Below, one piece after another: positions 34,101 to 46,100 of a DNA stretch of 64,000 bases. Made by a program: the position numbers and the translations under genes. The notes beneath the pieces were generated by a model. The model saw only the letters and a program-made list of their open reading frames with translations. It was not told the origin of the DNA and searched no databases. This stretch comes from Bathymodiolus brooksi (Eukaryota > Mollusca > Bivalvia > Mytilida > Modiolidae): assembly GCA_963680875.1 (NCBI GenBank), contig OY804576.1, forward strand, positions 79,303,668 to 79,367,667, written 5' to 3'. The number at the start of each line of letters is the position of its first letter. Positions within the stretch are counted from its first letter, which is position 1.

Positions 34101-37100
34101 GAGATTTTATGATATTCTTTTGTATTATTTCAGCTCCATTAAGGAGGGGTGATTTAGAGATGTTAGGATATTCTTTGTATTATTTCAGCTGCATCAAGGA
34201 GGGGTGATTTAGAAATTTTAGGATATTCTTTGTATTATTTCAGCTGCATCAAGGAGGGGTGGTGATTTAGAGATTTTAGGATATTCTTTGTATTATTTCA
34301 GCTGCATCAAGGAAGGGTGATTTAGAAATTTTAGGATATTCTTTTGTATTATTTCAGCTCCATTAAGGAGGGGTGATTTAGAGATTTTAGGATATTCTTT
34401 GTATTATTTCAGCTGCATCAAGGAGGGGTGACTTAGAGATGTTAGGATATTCTTTGTATTATTTCAGCTCTATTAAGGAGGGGTGATTTAGAGATTTTAG
34501 GATATTCTTTGTATTATTTCAGCTCCATTAAGGAGGGGTGATTTAGAGATTTTAGGATATTCTTTGTATTATTTCAGCTCCATTAAGGAGGGGTGATTTA
34601 GAGATTTTAGGATATTCTTTGTATTATTTCAGCTGCATCAAGGAGGGGTGACTTAGAGATGTTAGGATATTCTTTGTATAATTTCAGCTCCATTAAGGAG
34701 GGGTGATATAGAGATTTTAGGATATTCTTTGTATTATTTCAACTGCATCAAGGAGGGGTGATTTTAGAGATTTTAGGATATTCTTTGTATTATTTCAGCT
34801 GCATCAAGGAAGGGTGATTTAGAGATTTTAGGATATTCTTTGTATTATTTCAGCTGCATCAAGGAGGGGTGACTTAGAGATGTTAGGATATTCTTTGTAT
34901 AATTTCAGCTCCATTAAGGAGGGGTGATATAGAGATTTTAGGATATTCTTTGTATTATTTCAGCTGCATCAAGGAGGGGTGATTTTAGAGATTTTAGGAT
35001 ATTCTTTGTATTATTTCAGCTGCATCAAGGAAGGGTGATTTAGAGATTTTAGGATATTCTTTGTATTATTTCAGCTCCATTGAGGAGGGGGGTGGTGATT
35101 TAGAGATTTTATGATATTCTTTGTATTATTTCAGCTCCATTAAGGAGGGGTGATTTAGAGATGTTAGGATATTCTTTGTATTATTTCAGCTGCATCAAGG
35201 AGGGGTGATTTAGAAATTTTAGTATATTCTTTGTATTATTTCAGCTGCATCAAGGAGGGGTGGTGATTTAGAGATTTTAGGATATTCTTTGTATTATTTC
35301 AGCTGCATCAAGGAAGGGTGATTTAGAAATTTTAGGATATTCTTTTGTATTAGTTCAGCTCCATTAAGGAGGGGTGATTTAGAGATTTTAGGATATTCTT
35401 TGTATTATTTCAGCTGCATCAAGGAGGGGTGACTTAGAGATGTTAGGATATTCTTTGTATTATTTCAGCTCTATTAAGGAGGGGTGATTTAGAGATTTTA
35501 GGATATTCTTTGTATTATTTCAGCTCCATTAAGGAGGGGTGATTTAGAGATTTTAGGATATTCTTTGTATTATTTCAGCTGCATCAAGGAGGGGTGACTT
35601 AGAGATTTTATGATATTCTTTTGTATTATTTCAGCTCCATTAAGGAGGGGTGATTTAGAGATGTTAGGATATTCTTTGTATTATTTCAGCTGCATCAAGG
35701 AGGGGTGATTTAGAAATTTTAGGATATTCTTTGTATTATTTCAGCTGCATCAAGGAGGGGTGGTGATTTAGAGATTTTAGGATATTCTTTGTATTATTTC
35801 AGCTGCATCAAGGAAGGGTGATTTAGAAATTTTAGGATATTCTTTTGTATTATTTCAGCTCCATTAAGGAGGGGTGATTTAGAGATTTTAGGATATTCTT
35901 TGTATTATTTCAGCTCCATTAAGGAGGGGTGATTTAGAGATTTTAGGATATTCTTTGTATTATTTCAGCTGCATCAAGGAGGGGTGACTTAGAGATGTTA
36001 GGATATTCTTTGTATAATTTCAGCTCCATTAAGGAGGGGTGATATAGAGATTTTAGGATATTCTTTGTATTATTTCAACTGCATCAAGGAGGGGTGATTT
36101 TAGAGATTTTAGGATATTCTTTGTATTATTTCAGCTGCATCAAGGAAGGGTGATTTAGAGATTTTAGGATATTCTTTGTATTATTTCAGCTGCATCAAGG
36201 AGGGGTGACTTAGAGATGTTAGGATATTCTTTGTATAATTTCAGCTCCATTAAGGAGGGGTGATATAGAGATTTTAGGATATTCTTTGTATTATTTCAGC
36301 TGCATCAAGGAGGGGTGATTTTAGAGATTTTAGGATATTCTTTGTATTATTTCAGCTGCATCAAGGAAGGGTGATTTAGAGATTTTAGGATATTCTTTGT
36401 ATTATTTCAGCTCCATTGAGGAGGGGGGTGGTGATTTAGAGATTTTATGATATTCTTTGTATTATTTCAGCTCCATTAAGGAGGGGTGATTTAGAGATGT
36501 TAGGATATTCTTTGTATTATTTCAGCTGCATCAAGGAGGGGTGATTTAGAAATTTTAGTATATTCTTTGTATTATTTCAGCTGCATCAAGGAGGGGTGGT
36601 GATTTAGAGATTTTAGGATATTCTTTGTATTATTTCAGCTGCATCAAGGAAGGGTGATTTAGAAATTTTAGGATATTCTTTTGTATTAGTTCAGCTCCAT
36701 TAAGGAGGGGTGATTTAGAGATTTTAGGATATTCTTTGTATTATTTCAGCTGCATCAAGGAGGGGTGACTTAGAGATGTTAGGATATTCTTTGTATTATT
36801 TCAGCTCTATTAAGGAGGGGTGATTTAGAGATTTTAGGATATTCTTTGTATTATTTCAGCTCCATTAAGGAGGGGTGATTTAGAGATTTTAGGATATTCT
36901 TTGTATTATTTCAGCTCCATTAAGGAGGGGTGATTTAGAGATTTTAGGATATTCTTTGTATTATTTCAGCTGCATCAAGGAAGGGTGATTTAGAGATTTT
37001 AGGATATTCTTTGTATTATTTCAGCTGCATCAAGGAGGGGTGAGAGATGTTAGGATATTCTTTGTATAATTTCAGCTCCATTAAGGAGGGGTGATATAGA

Positions 37101-40100
37101 GATTTTAGGATATTCTTTGTATTATTTCAGCTGCATCAAGGAGGGGTGATTTTAGAGATTTTAGGATATTCTTTGTATTATTTCAGCTGCATCAAGGAAG
37201 GGTGATTTAGAGATTTTAGGATATTCTTTGTATTATTTCAGCTCCATTGAGGAGGGGGGGGGGGTGATTTAGAGATTTTAGGATATTCTTTATATTATTT
37301 CAGCTGCATCAAGGAGGGGTGACTTAGAGATTTTATGATATTCTTTTGTATTATTTCAGCTCCATTAAGGAGGGGTGATTTAGAGATGTTAGGATATTCT
37401 TTGTATTATTTCAGCTGCATCAAGGAGGGGTGATTTAGAAATTTTAGGATATTCTTTGTATTATTTCAGCTGCATCAAGGAGGGGTGGTGATTTAGAGAT
37501 TTTAGGATATTCTTTGTATTATTTCAGCTGCATCAAGGAAGGGTGATTTAGAAATTTTAGGATATTCTTTTGTATTATTTCAGCTCCATTAAGGAGGGGT
37601 GATTTAGAGATTTTAGGATATTCTTTGTATTATTTCAGCTGCATCAAGGAGGGGTGACTTAGAGATGTTAGGATATTCTTTGTATTATTTCAGCTCTATT
37701 AAGGAGGGGTGATTTAGAGATTTTAGGATATTCTTTGTATTATTTCAGCTCCATTAAGGAGGGGTGATTTAGAGATTTTAGGATATTCTTTGTATTATTT
37801 CAGCTCCATTAAGGAGGGGTGATTTAGAGATTTTAGGATATTCTTTGTATTATTTCAGCTGCATCAAGGAGGGGTGACTTAGAGATGTTAGGATATTCTT
37901 TGTATAATTTCAGCTCCATTAAGGAGGGGTGATATAGAGATTTTAGGATATTCTTTGTATTATTTCAACTGCATCAAGGAGGGGTGATTTTAGAGATTTT
38001 AGGATATTCTTTGTATTATTTCAGCTGCATCAAGGAAGGGTGATTTAGAGATTTTAGGATATTCTTTGTATTATTTCAGCTGCATCAAGGAGGGGTGACT
38101 TAGAGATGTTAGGATATTCTTTGTATAATTTCAGCTCCATTAAGGAGGGGTGATATAGAGATTTTAGGATATTCTTTGTATTATTTCAGCTGCATCAAGG
38201 AGGGGTGATTTTAGAGATTTTAGGATATTCTTTGTATTATTTCAGCTGCATCAAGGAAGGGTGATTTAGAGATTTTAGGATATTCTTTGTATTATTTCAG
38301 CTCCATTGAGGAGGGGGGTGGTGATTTAGAGATTTTATGATATTCTTTGTATTATTTCAGCTCCATTAAGGAGGGGTGATTTAGAGATGTTAGGATATTC
38401 TTTGTATTATTTCAGCTGCATCAAGGAGGGGTGATTTAGAAATTTTAGTATATTCTTTGTATTATTTCAGCTGCATCAAGGAGGGGTGGTGATTTAGAGA
38501 TTTTAGGATATTCTTTGTATTATTTCAGCTGCATCAAGGAAGGGTGATTTAGAAATTTTAGGATATTCTTTTGTATTATTTCAGCTCCATTAAGGAGGGG
38601 TGATTTAGAGATTTTAGGATATTCTTTGTATTATTTCAGCTGCATCAAGGAGGGGTGACTTAGAGATGTTAGGATATTCTTTGTATTATTTCAGCTCTAT
38701 TAAGGAGGGGTGATTTAGAGATTTTAGGATATTCTTTGTATTATTTCAGCTCCATTAAGGAGGGGTGATTTAGAGATTTTAGGATATTCTTTGTATTATT
38801 TCAGCTCCATTAAGGAGGGGTGATTTAGAGATTTTAGGATATTCTTTGTATTATTTCAGCTGCATCAAGGAAGGGTGATTTAGAGATTTTAGGATATTCT
38901 TTGTATTATTTCAGCTGCATCAAGGAGGGGTGAGAGATGTTAGGATATTCTTTGTATAATTTCAGCTCCATTAAGGAGGGGTGATATAGAGATTTTAGGA
39001 TATTCTTTGTATTATTTCAGCTGCATCAAGGAAGGGTGATTTAGAGATTTTAGGATATTCTTTGTATTATTTCAGCTGCATCAAGGAAGGGTGATTTAGA
39101 GATTTTAGGATATTCTTTGTATTATTTCAGCTCCATTGAGGAGGGGGGTGGTGATTTAGAGATTTTATGATATTCTTTATATTATTTCAGCTGCATCAAG
39201 GAGGGGTGATTTAGAGATGTTAGGATATTCTTTGTATTATTTCAGCTGCATCAAGGAGGGGTGATTTAGAAATTTTAGGATATTCTTTGTATTATTTCAG
39301 CTCCATTAAGGAGGGGTGATTTAGAGATTTTATGATATTCTTTTGTATTATTTCAGCTCCATTAAGGAGGGGTGATTTAGAGATGTTAGGATATTCTTTG
39401 TATTATTTCAGCTGCATCAAGGAGGGGTGATTTAGAAGTTTTAGGATATTCTTTGTATTATTTCAGCTGCATCAAGGAAGGGTGATTTAGAAATTTTAGG
39501 ATATTCTTTGTATTATTTCAGCTCTATTAAGGAGGGGTGATTTAGAGATTTTAGGATATTCTTTGTATTATTTCAGCTCCATTAAGGAGGGGTGATTTAG
39601 AGATTTTAGGATATTCTTTGTATTATTTCAGCTCCATTAAGGAGGGGTGACTTAGAGATTTTAGGATATTCTTTGTATTATTTCAGCTCCATTAAGGAGG
39701 GGTGATTTAGAGATTTTAGGATATTCTTTGTATTATTTCAGCTCCATTAAGGAGGGGTGACTTAGAGATTTTAGGATATTCTTTGTATTATTTCAGCTCC
39801 ATCAAGGAGGGGTGATTTAGAGATGTTAGGATATTCTTTGTATTATTTCAGCTCCATTAAGGAGGGGTGACTTAGAGATTTTAGGATATTCTTTGTATTA
39901 TTTCAGCTCCATCAAGGAGGGGTGATTTAGAGATTTTAGGATATTCTTTGTATTATTTCAGCTCCATCAAGGAGGGGTGATTTAGAGATGTTAGGATATT
40001 CTTTGTATTATTTCAGCTCCATTAAGGAGGGGTGACTTAGAGATTTTAGGATATTCTTTGTATTATTTCAGCTCCATCAAGGAGGGGTGATTTAGAGATT

Positions 40101-43100
40101 TTAGGATATTCTTTGTATTATTTCAGCTCCATCAAGGAGGGGTGATTTAGAGATTTTAGGATACTGTTTGTTACAATGGTTATGTTCTCTTCTTCCATGG
40201 GAAAATAATTTGGAAAATAAAGAGTATGTTAGAGATTCAAAAATAAAGTAAGTGTTTAAAATTGTTAAAGGTTGATTTTTTTTTGTCTACATGTTAAAGA
40301 ATATTAACTGCCTTGAATTATTTCTAGCATGATAGACCAATTATTCTGGTTGTAATTGACTAAAATATAATTATGTTTTCTTTCTTCTGGGGGAGACATA
40401 CTATTTTCGTCCTGTCCGTCTGCCACAAAAGTTTGAATGTGCAACTTCTACATTTTAAAAGAGAAATTTTTTTAAACTTTGGATGCTTGTTTATTAACAT
40501 ATAGAGAATCACATACCACAACAATCTTTTGATTACCATAGACCATTTTAGACTTAGAATTCATCAAAAAGTTTTAGGTCAGTGGTTTTCTCCTGATACT
40601 CTGATTTCCTCCACCAATATAACTGAAATATTGTTGAAAAGAGGGTTAAACACCATAACCATAACACCATACTGTAGGTAATCTGTATGTATACATAAAG
40701 ACTTGATTTTTCTTCAAATTAACCAAGTATTTGATTTGATTTAATTTATTGTGTTTAACGCCACTTTCAGCAATATTTCAGCTATATCATGGCGACCAGT
40801 TTTAGTGGTGGAAGAAGCCGGAGAGAACCACCGACCATGGGCAAGCAACTGGTAAACTATCACTTGTGGCTGCGAGTCGAGTGCACCCTTTTTTTGTCAT
40901 TTACAAAGCCGGGTGCGAACCCACACCGTATTGAGCCACCCGGACCCTAGCCAAGTATTAATGTAGTATTTCTTACAGTATATTGTGTCAGTGGCTGATC
41001 TCAGTTGTACAACTAATTTATTCTGCTTCTTTGTACATTTTTTTCAGACATATGAAAAATATTCCAGGTTTGATGAAAGCATGTTTTTCTGGTTCCCATC
41101 CAGGTATGTTGTATATAGTGACTAGTTAAAAAGGTCAAATGCATACTGAAATAGACTACATGGATATTCCATTTTATAGCAAAAACATGTTGTTTAAAAA
41201 TATCCAGGGTTTTTTTTCGTAGCATTTTTTCCTGTTTAAAATCATGTCAGTGGTGTAATTGCTTGTTTTGATGGTGGGTTCGATCCCCAGTCAGCTCAGA
41301 CCAAATTGGTATTTGGTTTGTTTCTTCTCTACTAAGCCCTGCACATTAAAGAGTAAGAACAAAAAATGATTAGCTTGGAACCAAGATAATGTGTCACATT
41401 GGAGCGACATGTCTACCCTCAGACTGTTGTTTCAGTGACCTAGCATTATAAAACTCCAACAGAACATCTAGTGCAAAGTGGGCATCATCATCTAGTCGAA
41501 ATGTAACTTGTTTCATGATATAACTGAAAAATTATTACTCACTTGACATTAAACAACACTCACTCACAAATGAACAAACAAACAGCACCTTTAGAGCAAA
41601 AAAGTTGTATTAAATATAGTTGTATGTGATATTCATGGTCATATAAGAATACAATCAAAATCAACATTACTTACCGTATAAGTGGTTTTTTCGAGGATGC
41701 CTAATTTTCGCTTTATTCGCGATAGTCATCGATCCGCAAAAAAAAGAACCCGCGTAAATTTCCACCCTTTACTACATAAATATCTTGATTTTCCTAAATA
41801 ATTGTACAAGATCTATCTCCCTCTAGTATGACTGAATGTTTAACAATTTTATGGTCACTGCCATTCTTAACGTTTGAAATATCTATATAAAAAAAAAGGG
41901 GGGGGGGGGGACAACATCCTTCCCGAAAACAAGGCATATGGTGACAAATAACTTGTAAATTATTTTACATGTAATTAATTGTCCTTTTATCTTTATAACA
42001 CTGATTACCCGGAATAGTTGTTGCTGTATAAACACACCTTTTTTGATTAATACTAGCATTTCCATTCAACAATGTTTAATTACCTGTAAGTTGACATTTT
42101 TTTATGTTAGTTAATTGATTACATTTTTCGTTGAAGTCTGTTAATGAGACTTATCTGTTTTTAATTTTTGTTAATATTTTGTAATAATGCATGCATACTT
42201 ACACAATTCTCAATTAATGAAAATGTGTACAATTCTAAAATACTGCCGATCGCATACAAAAAGCTCTTACTCAATTTATTTAAAAACATTTCTTATTTTG
42301 AATTTTTGGTCAAGCAATTAAGATAATGTTATTCTAATATAGTGGTCAATTCGATAAAATTTGATTTGGTTTAATCTCAGGATCATGAAAATTAAATACC
42401 GCTAAAAAAAATCCACCAATTTGAAAGGAAATGCGAAATTTGGCTTATACGGTATTTGCTTTTAGACACATTAATTGGTCAAGGGATCTTTCTTTCTTTT
42501 TAACCAAATAAAATTCTGGAATTCATTATTTAATTAGATTTACTAGATTGTTGTTTAATGACACTTAAGTAGTATTTTAGTTATTTTATGTTCATGAAGA
42601 AAACAAAATTATGAACAACAAATCAGGATCTAGGTCAAAAAGTGGTAATCGGGTGGACTTTGTAACAAGATCCCTGTGTATTCTGTTCTCCTTCACTACT
42701 AAGCATGATTCTTAATATTTAAAGTATTACCAGCTTATCAAGGGAGGTAATTAAAGTAGTGCCATATTTTCAAGGGAGGTAATTACATAACCGATCAATT
42801 ACAAAAACAACTTGATACACAATTTTAGATCAATAAAAAAAATTCTAACTCGTACAAAATATGTACTGAGACACCCATGAGGAAAATTTGGGAAATAATT
42901 GTTATTTATTGTCTTTTCACAGATGAAATATCAAAATATTTGACATATGTGTCAAAACTGAAATATGATGAAAATCCAGATTATAATAAGCTTAGAAGTA
43001 TATTTAGAGGTGGAATATCAGGAAAGGATGAATGGAAATTAGACTTGCCACTCAGTATAGCTAGTTCAACTTCACAGGTATGTTGATAAACTATATTTCA

Positions 43101-46100
43101 ATGCTCAAAAGTTTTTGCCTGTTTACACAGGAAGTGCAAGAAGAGTTTGAGGATACCAAAGGGGTAATCAGATTCCATAAATCGAAAAAGAACAGACAAC
43201 ACAATGGCCAAAAGAAAAAGGACTAAAGGACAAACATCAATCTACAATACATACACATAAAACTAAAGATCGAGTACTCTGTTATTGCAAGAAAAGTGCA
43301 AATCCTTGTAATAATAGTAAGTGGCAAGTGGCATCCAGGTGGGAAAATAGCTGTATAAAAGATCACACTCCATACGTGCAACTCCTCTTACTCAATATGT
43401 GGTCAATTGTTTGTACACATATTGCTATGTATGTGGTCATTATTGACAGAATTTTATGGTCTAAATATTGTATCGGAACTCCGTCAATAATTTGGGGTAC
43501 TACCACCAGAATTTTATTTATTTTTGGGGTACCACCACATAAATATAAATACTTTAAATGACCTTTCCCCCCCCCCCTAGAAAATAGAATTAAATTTGAA
43601 ACGAGAAGCGAAACTGCTGAAAGCAGACGATTCCTTTTCTGTGATACCTAGTTTGACAAACATACCTCTGAACATATTTCCCCAGGCCCACGGCTGTTAA
43701 CCAGTGGCAAATTTGTTCATTAACCCAGTCCATTTTGGCATTTGACCACGTTTCGTTTTCCACTGGTACTTTTTATCTCAGAATCCAACAACGAAAATAA
43801 AAGAACCAGGTACCAGTTCATCATTCGTATTTCTCCATCTTTCAGTGCCTGAAATGAGGGCTGGCCCGAAAAAAAATTTTGGGCCAGTAAAAAATTAGTC
43901 ATTGGTCCAAATGGCATAATGGTGGCCCAATCATTTTGTGACATTTTTTTTGGAAAAAAAGACATATATAAACAGTTCAGATTAATTAATTTTTATTAAT
44001 AACATTAAAATTAATTCTTTCACTAGTCTCACGAGGGTTGGGGGGGCTCTTTTGTATCTGGACATCTCGGTACTGAACATATGAGACATCTCGGTACTGG
44101 AAATTTCGGTACTGAATAATAAAAATAATTTGATTGAATTTAAAAACTTTTTTTATTTTTTTTTACATGTAGACGTTGTTTATTTCGGTACTGAATAATA
44201 AAAATAATTTGATTGAATTTAAAAAATTTTTTACATGTAGACGTTGTTTATTTCGGTACTGAATAATAAAAATAATTTGATTGAATTTAAAAACTTTTTT
44301 AAATTTTTTTTACATGTAGACGTTGTTTATTTCGGTACTGAATAATAAAAATAATTTGATTGAATTTAAAAACTTTTTTTAATATTTTTTTACATGTAGA
44401 CGTTGTTTATACAAATTTTTATGTGTTTTTTTTTTTAATCATCTTTGATTAAATGGACATCAAAGAGGCAATTCATTAATATTTGTAAATAACTTTTGTT
44501 TTGATAACTAAGTCCCTTTATCAATAAATCACAGATAAACTTAACGGGATGATTATTTTCATTTGTTTTGATTACATAAATGTGTTAATTAGATAGCTTT
44601 AATTACCAAATTTAATTTCTTTAATCTTTTGTTTGACTTCAAAAGACGATACAAGCTGAATTCTATTTGAGAAATATTTGCCAAGCCGAAAACACTGCAA
44701 TGCATATATTGCTATCTAATGAAACCTGAATTTACTTGTTATAACCTTTTTGACAACCTTGATGCCATTGGCTAGGGTGGTCTTAAGAAACGATGCTAGT
44801 CCATCCGATGGGGACAATAGAAGGCTGGTTTGTGTAAGGGGAGATCAATGCCATGATCACATTAAAGACATCCGGAAAAGAGTAGACTAATGCCACTACA
44901 AGGACCGCTCTTGCACTCCCCAGAGTGACATCACTTGTTTCAATCCATTATGAAGAAGTGATTTTAAAGTAAAATAACCTCTCAGTTCGGGGTAACGTCA
45001 GTTGGTTATTCATTCCAAGCAAGTATCTCACCAGTTTGTTGAAATAACAAATGGTGCTGTCATTTTCTGTTATATATTAAACAACTGTTAACTTTTCCTG
45101 TTTTTTTTTAATTGGTAAACAAAAGTTCTGGTTCCAAAAAAGAAAACCACTCCCAATTGTCATTAAAATGTATCAGTGTACACATGAACTATGAAAAGTT
45201 TAAAAGAAGTGACAGGCCAGATCGTTTCCGTAGTTTGACATTACTGTCAACGATTTTCTCTCTGTTGTTGGGAAAAAGTTTTTCAATGATTACCTAAGGA
45301 TTGACACAAAAAGGTTTCCGATTTCTGTAAAATGAAATTCGTACATTTTGCAGCAGATTGAATGAATAAATTTCCGAACCGTGGTCGTGGATACCAGATC
45401 ACAAACATTATAAGTTGACATAATTCTCTTTATTGTTCACAACTTTCCACTTCGTCCGTGATTTTTAACAATTTTAATAATTAAATCATAAAGAAACAAA
45501 AAAACACGTTTCTTTTCTAATATTTAGTGAATACTTGTGTATTACATGAAAACGTGTATTGATTGGCTCGATAAAAATACATAATTGGGGAGAACAGTAA
45601 ATTACATTAGCTGTGTATTCATTGGCTACAAAAATGTATTTGGACCAATCCCTGTGCTCGTAATAAACTGTTTTCGACTAGAACAGAAGAGTTATCTACC
45701 GTTACAGTTTATGTCGGGTTTCGGAAAAACAACAATTTTTAACGGTCTAATAGGCAATCTCCCAAACGTTTTTTGTTGGGCCAGTGACTACCTAATTTGG
45801 AGCAGCTTTTGGTCGCCCGAAGAAGATATTAGTCGCATTTGGCGACTGGGCGACCGTCCATTTCAGGCACTGATCTTTTACATAACATATTCGGAAGATA
45901 AAGGGAGACAATTTGGCTTAAAAATCACGCAAAAGAAGTGAAATCGCGGAACAAACAACCGAATATTATACACCGTTTAACGAACAACACAGTGACACGA
46001 CTTGCCGGCAAGTAGGTCTATTTTAATATACCGAAATGGTAAAAATACTGACAACCGCGATTAATTAAATAGAAATTTGACAACAACCCCCAGAAAAGTA

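Noticed and set aside
32454..40126. CRISPR-like array
   Set aside because: Units are contiguous with no unique spacers, and each is an exon/intron junction of VRK1 in an animal genome.
32454..40126. Array read as one long repetitive protein
   Set aside because: The 55-nt period shifts frame each unit, and every frame meets TGA or TAG within about two units.
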